58,165 nt of DNA from an uncultured Porphyromonadaceae bacterium (lineage in GTDB: Bacteria > Bacteroidota > Bacteroidia > Bacteroidales > Muribaculaceae), in NCBI GenBank assembly GCA_947175425.1, contig CAMWMR010000016.1:1-58165 (forward strand). The letters are read 5' to 3'. Shown one piece after another: positions 26,947 through 35,469 of the stretch. Numbering within the stretch: the first letter of the stretch is position 1; the number at the start of each line of letters is the position of its first letter. The notes under the pieces are model-generated. The model made no database searches and was not told the DNA's origin. It saw nothing but the letters and a program-made list of their open reading frames with translations. The position numbers and the translations under genes are program-made.

Positions 26947-28647
26947 ATGGCTAATTTCTATACGGACAATCCCGACCTGAAGCATCACCTCAACCATCCT
27001 CTCATGAAGAAGATTGTTGAGCTCAAGGAAAGAAACTACACCGACGCCGAAAAGTTCGACTACGCTCCCGTTGACTTTGCCGACGCTATGGACAACTACG
27101 ACAAGGTTCTTGAAATCGTCGGCGAAATCTGCGGAACTACCATCGCCGAAAACGCCGAAGCCGTAGATCATCAGGGAGCTTCCTGCTCCGACGGCCACGC
27201 ACACTACGCCGACGGTACCGTTGAAAATCTTGACGTTTGCCGCAAGGCCGGTCTCATGGGTATGGCAATGCCCCGCCGTTTCGGTGGTCTCAACTTCCCC
27301 ATTACCCCCTACATCATGGCTGCTGAAATTGTAAGCCGTGCCGATACCGGTTTCGAAAACCTGTGGGGACTTCAGGACTGCGCCGAAACACTTTACGAAT
27401 TCGGCAGCGAAGAACAGCGTGCAAAATACATCCCCCGCGTTTGCGAAGGTGAAACAATGTCCATGGATCTCACCGAACCCGACGCAGGCTCCGACCTCCA
27501 GAGTGTAATGCTCAAAGCAACACAAAAAGAAGACGGCACCTGGGTACTCAACGGTGTTAAACGATTCATCACCAACGGCGACAGCGACATCCACCTCGTA
27601 CTCGCCCGCTCCGAAGAAGGAACAAAGGACGGCCGAGGCCTCTCCATGTTCATCTACGACAAGCGTAACGGTGGCGTTACAGTGCGCCGAATCGAAAACA
27701 AAATGGGTATCAAAGGTTCTCCCACCTGCGAACTCGTTTACAAAAACGCTCCCGCCGAACTTTGCGGTTCTCGCCGCATGGGCCTCATCAAGTACGTAAT
27801 GGCTCTTATGAACGGTGCCCGCCTCGGTATCGCCGCTCAAAGCGTAGGTGTTAGCGAAGTAGCATACCGCGAAGCTTACCAGTACGCTCTGGAACGCAAA
27901 CAGTTTGGCAAAGCAATTATCGAATTCCCCGCTGTTGCCGAAATGCTTGCAGTAATGAAAGCCAAAACCGACGCTTCCCGTTGCCTCCTCTACGAGACAG
28001 CTCGCTTTGTGGACATGTACAAAGTTTACGAAGACATCGCCCGCGAACGCAAGCTCAACGAGGAAGAACGCGCCGAAATGAAGCACTACAGCCGCCTGGC
28101 CGACGCTCTTACTCCCCTTGCCAAAGGCCTCGGCAGCGAATACTGCAACCAGAACGCTTACGACAGCATTCAGATTCACGGCGGTTCCGGCTTCATGAAG
28201 GACTATGCCTGCGAACGCGTATACCGCGATGCACGCATCACTTCAATTTACGAAGGAACTACACAGCTTCAGGTTGTGGCTGCAATCCGCCACGTAACCA
28301 CCGGCACCTACCGTACTCTCATCGAAAGCTACGCCAACGAAGAATTCACCGGTGAACTTGCACCCATTGCCGAAAAACTCAAGGCTCTTACAGCTCTCTA
28401 CGACGAAGCCGTTGCCAAAGTAACCGAAGCAAACAACCCTGTACTGCTCGACTTCATGGCACGTCGCCTTGTGGAAATGGCCGGTGACATTATCATGGCA
28501 TACCTGCTGCTCCTCTCGGCAAAGGTTGACGAACGCTTCCTTGCCACCACAACAGTGTACACAAAACTCGCTCAGGCCGATGTTGACAAACACATCGGAT
28601 TCATCCGCGACTTCGAGCCCGAACAGCTCAAAGCATACGGAATCTGA
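26947..28647 (+). CDS. Acyl-CoA dehydrogenase, long form
   Basis: FAD enzyme oxidising an acyl-CoA to the 2-enoyl-CoA and passing electrons to EtfAB encoded just upstream. The 566 residues include the flavin and substrate motifs MSMDLTEPDAGSDLQS and KRFITNGD. The conserved region GARLGIAAQSVGVSEVAYREAYQYALERKQFGK and IQIHGGSGFMKDY follow, with the usual catalytic Glu in IYEGTTQLQ near residue 440. A C-terminal helical extension of about 110 aa distinguishes it from 380-aa short-chain enzymes. The substrate is unknown; short- or branched-chain acyl-CoA is plausible in an anaerobe. Confidence 0.93.
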   Translation: MANFYTDNPDLKHHLNHPLMKKIVELKERNYTDAEKFDYAPVDFADAMDNYDKVLEIVGEICGTTIAENAEAVDHQGASCSDGHAHYADGTVENLDVCRKAGLMGMAMPRRFGGLNFPITPYIMAAEIVSRADTGFENLWGLQDCAETLYEFGSEEQRAKYIPRVCEGETMSMDLTEPDAGSDLQSVMLKATQKEDGTWVLNGVKRFITNGDSDIHLVLARSEEGTKDGRGLSMFIYDKRNGGVTVRRIENKMGIKGSPTCELVYKNAPAELCGSRRMGLIKYVMALMNGARLGIAAQSVGVSEVAYREAYQYALERKQFGKAIIEFPAVAEMLAVMKAKTDASRCLLYETARFVDMYKVYEDIARERKLNEEERAEMKHYSRLADALTPLAKGLGSEYCNQNAYDSIQIHGGSGFMKDYACERVYRDARITSIYEGTTQLQVVAAIRHVTTGTYRTLIESYANEEFTGELAPIAEKLKALTALYDEAVAKVTEANNPVLLDFMARRLVEMAGDIIMAYLLLLSAKVDERFLATTTVYTKLAQADVDKHIGFIRDFEPEQLKAYGI

Positions 28648-28667
28648 TTCCTTCCATTGCAATTATC

Positions 28668-28696
28668 ACGACCTCCGGAATCTTTCCGGGGGTCGT
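28668..28696 (+). terminator. Hairpin after the acyl-CoA dehydrogenase gene
   Basis: An 11-bp stem with one wobble (28668-28678 with 28686-28696), with a weak T-run (TTCATTTG) that runs into the next gene's -33 element. Confidence 0.7.
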
Positions 28697-28699
28697 TCA

Positions 28700-28731
28700 T
28701 TTGCCGGTAAACTTTAATCTTATCATATTTG
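28700..28731 (+). promoter_or_regulatory. Promoter of nhaA
   Basis: TTTG (28700-28703), a 20-bp spacer and CATATTTG (28724-28731, one mismatch to TAnnTTTG). Its position excludes the in-frame ATG at 28729. Confidence 0.65.
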
Positions 28732-28785
28732 TTTCCAATTTATTATATTACGAACCGGCACGATAAAACAGCAAATACTCACATT

Positions 28786-30222
28786 ATGGTTAAACAACAA
28801 AGCACAGCCAAAAGCCGCAATAACTGGAGCGACGAAGAAAAATCCGTCTTCTCCAAAGGCATTTTCTTTTCGGCGCGGCAGGCTATCCGACGACACGCTT
28901 CCGGCGGCAACATTCTAATCGCTGCCACAGTACTCGCCCTCATCGTTGCAAACATACCTGCTATAAACAACTACTATTTCGAATTCTGGGATCGCGAAGT
29001 ACGACTCCAGCTCGGCGAATTCAACATTTTCAGCCACAGCGGCGAACACATGAGCCTGCTTGCATTCATCAACGATGCGCTCATGGCCGTGTTCTTCTTT
29101 TCGATTGGCCTTGAAATAAAACGCGAAGTCCTCGTCGGCGAACTCTCATCTTTCAAACAAGCCCTGCTCCCCATTATCGGTGCGGTCGGTGGCATGGTAG
29201 TCCCCGTGCTCATCTATTGGATGCTGAGCAAAGGAACCGATTTCAGCGGCGGTGCCGCAATACCAATGGCAACCGACATTGCATTCTCGCTCGGTGTGCT
29301 TGCAATGCTTGGCAAACGCGTGCCTCTTTCTCTTAAAATATTCCTTACAACTCTTGCCGTTGTCGACGACATCGGCGGCATTATCGTCATTGCGGCATTC
29401 TACTCCACACACATCGAGTACATGCTCCTCATTTACGCTGCAGCACTTTTCGGAGTTCTCCTCCTGGGACAGACTCTCCGCATAAAAAGCAAAGCGTTCT
29501 ATCTCGGCATAGGCGGTGTCATATGGTTCCTCTTCCTCAACTCGGGTATCCACCCCACTATTGCCGGTGTACTCGTTGCCTTCTGCGTTCCCGCCACTCC
29601 CGTATTTGCTCCTATTAAATACATTTCGAACATACGTAGAAGCATTGCACACTTCCGTGCCGAGGATGACGAAGCTCTCGAAAAACGCACAATCCTAAGC
29701 CACGAACAGCTTAACTGGCTAAAGCAGATTGAAAGTGCATCCGACAAAGTTATATCTCCTCTTCAGGATCTTGAGGACACACTCCACCCGGTTGTAAACT
29801 ACTTTATCCTGCCACTTTTCGCTTTTGCCAACGCCGGCATATTCCTGCTCGACATGGAACCCGCATCGGTTTTCGAAGGCATTTCACTGGCAATCATCTG
29901 CGGCCTTGTAATCGGTAAGTTCCTCGGCATTCTCCTGTTCTCGTGGCTTACAGTAAAACTGCGCCTCGCACCAATGCCCGCCCACTCCAACTGGAACATG
30001 ATGGCATCCATTTCAATGTTAGGCGGTATAGGATTCACCGTTTCCATATTCATTGCAACACTAACATTCAATCAGGCCATACCCGCACAAGCCAACCTGC
30101 TGGCTCATGCCAAACTCGGTATTGTTGTCGGTTCGCTCCTTTCGGGTATAATAGCATTCCTATGGCTGCATCTCACTCTGCCTAAAGGCATTGCCCCCGA
30201 CGCCGGCGAAGAAAACGATTGA
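28786..30222 (+). CDS. nhaA: Na+/H+ antiporter NhaA
   Basis: Exchanges cytosolic Na+ for external H+ at the inner membrane for sodium and pH homeostasis. The 478-aa protein has the expected polytopic pattern. Hallmark motifs are VFFFSIGLEIKREVLVGELS, PMATDIAFSLGVLA and the ion-binding Asp pair in LAVVDDIGGIIVIA, with unwound-helix sequences such as GIGGVIW and SMLGGIGFTVSIFIATL. The start at 28786 rather than 28729 follows from the promoter. About 70 extra residues sit in the central cytoplasmic loop (about residues 275-340), typical of the longer Bacteroidota NhaA. Confidence 0.94.
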   Translation: MVKQQSTAKSRNNWSDEEKSVFSKGIFFSARQAIRRHASGGNILIAATVLALIVANIPAINNYYFEFWDREVRLQLGEFNIFSHSGEHMSLLAFINDALMAVFFFSIGLEIKREVLVGELSSFKQALLPIIGAVGGMVVPVLIYWMLSKGTDFSGGAAIPMATDIAFSLGVLAMLGKRVPLSLKIFLTTLAVVDDIGGIIVIAAFYSTHIEYMLLIYAAALFGVLLLGQTLRIKSKAFYLGIGGVIWFLFLNSGIHPTIAGVLVAFCVPATPVFAPIKYISNIRRSIAHFRAEDDEALEKRTILSHEQLNWLKQIESASDKVISPLQDLEDTLHPVVNYFILPLFAFANAGIFLLDMEPASVFEGISLAIICGLVIGKFLGILLFSWLTVKLRLAPMPAHSNWNMMASISMLGGIGFTVSIFIATLTFNQAIPAQANLLAHAKLGIVVGSLLSGIIAFLWLHLTLPKGIAPDAGEEND

Positions 30223-30249
30223 TATTTTTACCCGCATACCCCTCATTTC

Positions 30250-30280
30250 AATAATCCTCTCTTCAAAAGGGAGGATTATT
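30250..30280 (+). terminator. Terminator of nhaA
   Basis: A 14-bp stem with one wobble (30250-30263 with 30267-30280), a 3-nt loop and a T-rich tail (TTATTTAT). Confidence 0.85.
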
Positions 30281-30343
30281 TTATTTATATACTATTGATT
30301 GTCAACGCATTAAAATTAAATATTGCTAAAACAGAAAATTTCG

Positions 30344-30375
30344 CTTGCAGTATTCACATTAATTTGTTAATTTTG
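30344..30375 (+). promoter_or_regulatory. Promoter of rprX-rprY
   Basis: CTTG (30344-30347), a 20-bp spacer and TAATTTTG (30368-30375). It gives a leader of roughly 130 nt before rprX, in which I see no strong hairpin. Confidence 0.75.
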
Positions 30376-30515
30376 ACGCGAAATGTTAAAAGCATTCCGA
30401 ACCATAAATTTTAACTTTTACACTTTCCAATCTAACTTTAAAGAGTTTTAATTGTTAACAAAACATAGGTTAATTTAAACGGAGTACCTTTCTCCCCAAC
30501 TCTCCTACACTCAAA

Positions 30516-32042
30516 ATGAAGAAACATACAATCTGGATTCTCACCATTCTCATGGCTGTAGCCTTTATAGGCCTCCTTTTTGTACAGGTGTTCTACATGC
30601 GCAACATCGTTCAGATTCGCTACGAGCAATTCGCTCAAGGCGTTCGACAGAGCCTTGTTGCAGTAACAGCACACCTCGAACAGGACGAAGCAAGGCACTA
30701 CCTCGAGGACGATGTGCGTCAGGTACAGACATCAACACTAATGCCTCAGTATCTCGACGAACAATCCCGCCGCCCCGACGGCATAAAATACTCCTTCACC
30801 ACAAAAACAGGCTTGACAGCTAACCTCACCATCGAAGGTAACGCAAACGAAATAAACAAACTGCAGACAGGCAGCAACATCGACGCCCACTACCGCAGCG
30901 TACAGGATGCTTACCGAAACCGATACAAGTATCAAAAAGAAATGCTCGACGAGGTTATCCTCAACATCATTTCCAAAGCTTCCTCACGCCCGATTATAGA
31001 ACGTGCCGACTCGTCGCGCGTAAAAACTTACCTGCGACGCGAACTCGACACTTTGGGAATACGCATGCCTTTTGAATTCGCCCTGGTGAATCATGCAGGA
31101 ACAATACTGTACAAATCGCCCGATTTCCGCACCGCACCTCCGGTTAGAGACAACATGTTCATCCAAACTCTCTTTCCCAACGACGGAAACGGCCCCCACA
31201 GTTACCTCAAAGTATACTTCCCCGCAACACACGACTATATATTCTCCTCCATATCCTTTATGGTGCCTGCATTCGTGTTCACATTCATTCTGTTAATAAT
31301 TTTCGTTTACACAATCATTGTGGCATTCCGGCAAAAGAAACTCACCGAAATGAAGAACGATTTCATTAACAACATGACACACGAGTTCAAAACACCCATA
31401 TCGTCGATTTCGCTCGCAGCACAAATGCTCAACGACCAGAGCGTGAGGAAATCTCCCGCAATGCTGCAACAGATTTCAAACGTAATAACCGACGAGACAA
31501 AGCGCCTGCGATTTCAGGTTGAAAAAGTTCTTCAATTGTCGCTCTTCGACCGCCAAAGGACCTTCAAGCTCGATGATGTGGACGCAAACGCAGCTATATT
31601 CAACATTGTAAACACTTTCAAACTCAAAGTTGAAAAATACGGAGGCTCTATCAGCGCCAACCTCGACGCAATGGACGCAATTGTAAACGTGGACGAAATG
31701 CACTTTACAAACGTTATTTTCAACCTCCTCGACAACGCCGTTAAATATCGAAGCGAAGAACGGCTCCTAACCCTGCGGCTCAGCTCGCGCGACCTTTCCG
31801 ACGAACGTCTCGAAATTTGCATCGAGGACAACGGTATTGGAATCCGTCGCGACGATCTCAAAAAGATTTTTGAAAAATTCTATCGCGTAAGCACCGGTAA
31901 CCTCCACAACGTTAAAGGTTTCGGACTCGGACTCGCTTACGTTAAAAAAATAATCGACGAGTTCGGCGGACAAATTTCCGTCGAAAGCGAACTCGGACAC
32001 GGAACAAAATTTATAATAATACTACCACTCTCTAAACAATGA
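30516..32042 (+). CDS. rprX: RprX-type sensor histidine kinase
   Basis: Membrane sensor of a two-component pair, 508 aa. Membrane helices lie at about 5-27 and 248-271, bounding a periplasmic sensor of about 220 residues. The H-box MTHEFKTPISSIS follows with phospho-acceptor His289. The ATP-binding domain has the N-box (NLLDNAVKY, about 403-411), the G1 box EDNGIGI (438-443) and the G2 region KGFGLGLAYVKKI. Sequence and gene order match RprX/RprY described in Bacteroides fragilis. The signal is unknown. The stop overlaps the rprY start as ATGA. Confidence 0.9.
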   Translation: MKKHTIWILTILMAVAFIGLLFVQVFYMRNIVQIRYEQFAQGVRQSLVAVTAHLEQDEARHYLEDDVRQVQTSTLMPQYLDEQSRRPDGIKYSFTTKTGLTANLTIEGNANEINKLQTGSNIDAHYRSVQDAYRNRYKYQKEMLDEVILNIISKASSRPIIERADSSRVKTYLRRELDTLGIRMPFEFALVNHAGTILYKSPDFRTAPPVRDNMFIQTLFPNDGNGPHSYLKVYFPATHDYIFSSISFMVPAFVFTFILLIIFVYTIIVAFRQKKLTEMKNDFINNMTHEFKTPISSISLAAQMLNDQSVRKSPAMLQQISNVITDETKRLRFQVEKVLQLSLFDRQRTFKLDDVDANAAIFNIVNTFKLKVEKYGGSISANLDAMDAIVNVDEMHFTNVIFNLLDNAVKYRSEERLLTLRLSSRDLSDERLEICIEDNGIGIRRDDLKKIFEKFYRVSTGNLHNVKGFGLGLAYVKKIIDEFGGQISVESELGHGTKFIIILPLSKQ

Positions 32043-32752
32043 AAATTATGGAAGACCGAATGAGAATTCTTCTGTGCGAAGACGACGAAAACCTCGGAAT
32101 GCTCCTCCGCGAGTATCTCCAGGCTAAAGGTTACAACGCCGACCTGTTTGTTGACGGCGACAGCGGCTACAAGGCATTCCTTAAAGGAAAATACGATATT
32201 TGCGTGCTAGATGTGATGATGCCCAAAAAGGACGGCTTCACTCTCGCTCAGGAAATTCGCACCGTAAACGCCGAAGTTCCCATCATTTTCCTCACTGCCA
32301 AATCGCTTAAGGACGATATACTCGAAGGCTTCAAAATCGGTGCCGACGACTATATCACCAAACCCTTCTCGATGGAAGAACTTGTATTCCGTATCGAAGC
32401 AATTCTGCGCCGCGTAAAAGGCAAAAAAGGCAAAGAAATTACAATGTACAAAATCGGTAATTTCACTTTCGATACACAGAAACAGGTGCTCATGATTGGC
32501 GACAAAATCACCAAACTAACCACCAAGGAATCGGAACTGCTCAGCCTCCTCTGCGCACACGTTAACGAAATCCTCGAACGTAACTACGCCCTCAAGACTA
32601 TTTGGATCGACGACAACTACTTCAACGCTCGCTCCATGGACGTATACATCACCAAACTCCGCAAGCACCTCAAGGACGACCCCTCTATCGAAATCATCAA
32701 CATTCACGGAAAGGGATACAAACTCATCGCTCCCGAACCCGAGAACAAATAA
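32039..32752 (+). CDS. rprY: RprY-type OmpR-family response regulator
   Basis: DNA-binding partner of the kinase just upstream, 237 aa. The receiver domain (about 8-125) has the acidic pair in CEDDEN, phospho-acceptor Asp58 (CVLDVMMPKKDGF), the conserved Thr86 (FLTAKS) and Lys108 (ITKPF). The C-terminal winged helix (about 140-232) ends in the DNA-recognition region SMDVYITKLRKHLKDDPSIEIINIHGKGYKL. The ATGA overlap with rprX supports the first ATG; Met4 is an alternative. Confidence 0.92.
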   Translation: MKIMEDRMRILLCEDDENLGMLLREYLQAKGYNADLFVDGDSGYKAFLKGKYDICVLDVMMPKKDGFTLAQEIRTVNAEVPIIFLTAKSLKDDILEGFKIGADDYITKPFSMEELVFRIEAILRRVKGKKGKEITMYKIGNFTFDTQKQVLMIGDKITKLTTKESELLSLLCAHVNEILERNYALKTIWIDDNYFNARSMDVYITKLRKHLKDDPSIEIINIHGKGYKLIAPEPENK

Positions 32753-32766
32753 TCGTCCGCTACTAA

Positions 32767-32808
32767 ACAATACAGGCCGGATTTCAATCGAAATCCGGCC
32801 TGTATTGT
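32767..32808. terminator. Bidirectional hairpin between rprY and maf
   Basis: A perfect 19-bp stem (32767-32785 with 32790-32808) with a 4-nt loop between two convergent genes. T-runs are poor on both sides, so it may act by RNA stability or as a shared terminator. Confidence 0.75.
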
Positions 32809-32818
32809 ATATATCTGT

Positions 32819-33478
32819 TCAATAAAAATCGCGCAAACGACGGTACAGCGCATGCAGCGGCAAGCCCATCACATTGTAGAAGCAACCGTCAATGCCCGCA
32901 ATGGCAGCCGCTCCTATCCATTCCTGGATACCATAGGCGCCGGCCTTGTCCAACGGTCGGTAGCGCTCAACATAGCATTCTATCTCAGCGCGCGAAAGCT
33001 CCCCGAAACAAACCTCGGTACTCTCCGAAAAAGTAAGAGCTCGCCCGGCCGATGACCGCAAAGTAACACCGGTAACAACCGTGTGTCTGCGTCCGGCAAG
33101 GCTCAATAGCATTTCGCAAGCCTCTTCCGGCGAGTTCGGCTTTCCAAGAATCGCACCGTCCGAAATTACCACCGTATCGGCTGTAATAAGCAGCGAACCG
33201 GCTTCCATATCATCGGCATAAGCATCGCTTTTCACCCGGGAAAGGAACGCGGGAACCTCAGCGGGAGCAAGCTCGGCGGGATATGACTCATCCACTTCAC
33301 GCCCGGCTGCTATTTCAAATTCCGGCAGAATCATCGACAGCAATTCACGTCGTCGCGGCGAATTGCTTGCCAGAAATACCTTTACATTTTCAAATGCCTT
33401 CGAGGGATAAGGCGGGCAAGCGGTCGACGCATGACGCTCGCAATGACCCTCTGTAAACTCTATGTGATGCTGTTCCAT
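32819..33478 (-). CDS. maf: Maf-family nucleotide pyrophosphatase
   Basis: Hydrolyses non-canonical or methylated nucleoside triphosphates (dTTP/UTP or m7GTP subfamilies) to monophosphates. The family core starts at ASNSPRRRELL and continues with VDESYP, the metal and base region ITADTVVISDGAILGKP, GRRHTVVTGV and DKAGAYGIQEWIGAAAIAGIDG. The protein of 219 aa carries about 30 extra N-terminal residues before the core, because no later Met, Val-GTG or TTG start is available. The ATG shares its A with the stop codon of the phosphatase gene upstream (TAATG). Confidence 0.9.
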   Translation of the reverse strand: MEQHHIEFTEGHCERHASTACPPYPSKAFENVKVFLASNSPRRRELLSMILPEFEIAAGREVDESYPAELAPAEVPAFLSRVKSDAYADDMEAGSLLITADTVVISDGAILGKPNSPEEACEMLLSLAGRRHTVVTGVTLRSSAGRALTFSESTEVCFGELSRAEIECYVERYRPLDKAGAYGIQEWIGAAAIAGIDGCFYNVMGLPLHALYRRLRDFY

Positions 33479-34002
33479 TACCAACCGAAAGCTGTCATAT
33501 CGCTCATCCACGTTCCCTGAGCACGCATAACCTCCTCAATAAGCTCACGCGCAACCCCATAGCCTCCGGCTGCACCGGTTATAAATCCGGCTGCCGACTT
33601 AACCTCCGGAGCGGCATCCCGCGGGGCAACTCCAAGTCCTGCACGCTGCAGACAAGGTAAATCGGGAATATCATCGCCTGCATAAGCTATCTCTTCAGGA
33701 TACAATCCATTTGCAGCCATCCATTCCTCAAGCACCGGCAGCTTCTGCTTGATACCAAGGTATATATCTTTTACCCCTATTATAGAAAACCTGCCGCGGA
33801 TACTCTCCACATCAGCTCCGGAAATAATTGCGAGTATCAATCCCTTTTTAACCGCATGCTGCATGGCATAACCATCCTTAAGGTTAGCCATACGCACCGG
33901 TATACCGGTATCCGACATCGGTACTGTCGATGGCGAAAGAACTCCGTCAACATCAAAAACTATTGCACGGATTTTTGTTAAATCGTAATCAATTCTGCTC
34001 AT
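33478..34002 (-). CDS. KdsC-like HAD phosphatase
   Basis: A 174-aa HAD phosphatase without a cap domain, like KdsC (KDO-8-phosphate phosphatase of lipopolysaccharide synthesis). Motif I is FDVDGVLSP with Asp17 and Asp19, followed by NLKDGYAMQHAVKKG, IISGADVESIRGRF and AYAGDDIPDLPCL as motif IV. The substrate is inferred from family resemblance only, and no other KDO genes are nearby. ATG 34002 overlaps the DUF2520 gene by 14 bp and starts the conserved fold; a longer reading to 34080 is unlikely. Confidence 0.82.
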   Translation of the reverse strand: MSRIDYDLTKIRAIVFDVDGVLSPSTVPMSDTGIPVRMANLKDGYAMQHAVKKGLILAIISGADVESIRGRFSIIGVKDIYLGIKQKLPVLEEWMAANGLYPEEIAYAGDDIPDLPCLQRAGLGVAPRDAAPEVKSAAGFITGAAGGYGVARELIEEVMRAQGTWMSDMTAFGW

Positions 34003-34768
34003 GCGATTTAAGGATATAATTGGATAGTAGCGAGTATATTTCGGCCTCGGCAGGCTCAAGCATGGCCGTATGGCTTTCAATCACCTTTCTGTCGCCGCGA
34101 CGGGCGGGGCCGGTCTGTGCCGAATGCGCTCCAAGAGCAAAAGCCTTGGCTACTGTCGCCTCCACAAGAGGCTTGACTGTATCGGCCGGATAACCTGCCT
34201 GACGAAGAATATTCTCGGCAATCTCAAGCATTATATTGGGGAAATTCGATGAAAAAACACCGGCTACATGCAGCAGCTTACGTTGTTCTGGACAGGTATC
34301 GTGAACTTTGGCCGACATCGAAAGGGCAACTGCGCGAACAAGCGGTAAATCCTCAGCACGCTCGGCCTCTATAAAAAACGGTACTTCGGCAAGCTCCACT
34401 TTCGCATCCTTGGAAAAAGATTGCAACGGATAAAGAATGCCCGTGCGAGGCGATATTTTCGAAAGTGACTCGCGGGGAACAGTGCCCGATGTATGCACAA
34501 CAAGCGGTTTGGACGCAACCGGTCCTATAGCCGCAACTACCTCATCAACAGCACTGTCGGCCACACTAACAATTATTATATCCGCACCTGTTTCACCGAG
34601 AGGCAGCGACAGATCACCCGAAACCGGAACTCCGCATTCTTCGGCAAGAGCCTGTGCATGAGCCGGATTACGCGAAATTACGGCCGCCACGCGCGGAGCA
34701 AGTGCGCGACATAGATGAGTGGCCACATTCCCGCTGCCTGCTATTACAATATCGCGCCCCGACATCAT
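33989..34768 (-). CDS. DUF2520 / Rossmann-fold oxidoreductase-like protein
   Basis: A 259-aa protein with an N-terminal NAD(P)-binding fold (DIVIAGSGNVATHLCRAL, GxGxxA type) and the family stretches VSVADSAVDEVV, LVVHTSGTVP, GILYPLQSFSK and a helical C-terminal half (AGVFSSNFPNIM, EATVAKAFALG). This matches the DUF2520 group of ketopantoate- or pyrroline-reductase-like proteins, whose substrate is unknown. Its ATG overlaps the nitroreductase stop, and it overlaps the KdsC-like gene, so four genes are translationally linked. Confidence 0.8.
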   Translation of the reverse strand: MMSGRDIVIAGSGNVATHLCRALAPRVAAVISRNPAHAQALAEECGVPVSGDLSLPLGETGADIIIVSVADSAVDEVVAAIGPVASKPLVVHTSGTVPRESLSKISPRTGILYPLQSFSKDAKVELAEVPFFIEAERAEDLPLVRAVALSMSAKVHDTCPEQRKLLHVAGVFSSNFPNIMLEIAENILRQAGYPADTVKPLVEATVAKAFALGAHSAQTGPARRGDRKVIESHTAMLEPAEAEIYSLLSNYILKSHEQN

Positions 34769-35310
34769 TCCCCGTCGTCGATTCGCCAGGTTCCCAAATG
34801 TACTTTTTCCCACAAAAGCTTGTCGGGATCCACAGGACGGCGTTCTTCATCGGGATAACCGAAAGTTACAATACATTCAACAACCATATTGGAAGGAATG
34901 GAAAGTATATCGCGAACTATATCTTCCGACGGCTCCCCGTCAACAGCTTCACGCCCGCGAACCTGCACCCAGCACGAGCCAATGCCGAGAGCGGCTGCCT
35001 GCAGCTGCATAAATACCGCCGCAATGGAAGCATCTTCAATATAAGCGCCCGATATTTCCGGCGATACGGTTACGGCAACGGCAAGACGGGCATTTTTCAG
35101 CGGCAGCGTGCCCGACGGACGGCAATCGGCAAGCTGCTGCATGGTCTCGCGGTTCTCTATAACTACGAATTGCCACGAGCGGCAACCCTTCGAACTCGGC
35201 GCAAGCAACGCGGCCTCAAGAATGGTGCGTACTGCCTCGGGGTCTATGGGAGTATCTTTATAACGCCGTATGCTATGGCGTTTTAATAGCATTTCGTGTA
35301 AATTTTCCAT
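34765..35310 (-). CDS. Nitroreductase-family flavoprotein
   Basis: An FMN enzyme of 181 aa that reduces nitro compounds or other substrates with NAD(P)H. The N-terminal FMN-binding signature KRHSIRRYKDTPID is clear, followed by LLAPSSKGCRSWQFVVI, the dimer core IEDASIAAVFMQLQAAALGIGSCWVQ and the C-terminal IVTFGYPDEERRP. The physiological substrate is unknown. It is the first gene of a tight minus-strand run with DUF2520, KdsC-like and Maf genes. No consensus promoter is evident in the 160 bp upstream. Confidence 0.88.
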   Translation of the reverse strand: MENLHEMLLKRHSIRRYKDTPIDPEAVRTILEAALLAPSSKGCRSWQFVVIENRETMQQLADCRPSGTLPLKNARLAVAVTVSPEISGAYIEDASIAAVFMQLQAAALGIGSCWVQVRGREAVDGEPSEDIVRDILSIPSNMVVECIVTFGYPDEERRPVDPDKLLWEKVHLGTWRIDDGE

Positions 35311-35469
35311 TTGTTGGCGTGCTGTATAAATGGATGATTATATTAGACTTATACTGATGTGTGAAACCGTTTTTTGTACCCGCTTGGAGAAAGCAAAAAA
35401 CGTCGGGAATTTCCGGAATAACTAAATCCCTGCTCCTGAAAAACGAAGATATCGCCCAGTCGGTTCGGC

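Noticed and set aside
26548-28179. A 543-codon open frame on the minus strand
   Set aside because: It lies entirely opposite the acyl-CoA dehydrogenase and etfA genes, whose identity is certain, and its translation has no recognisable domains. Long antisense frames are common in this codon usage.
35311-35469. A promoter for the nitroreductase operon
   Set aside because: No TAnnTTTG element with a correctly placed partner was found in the 159 bp; nothing else recognised there.
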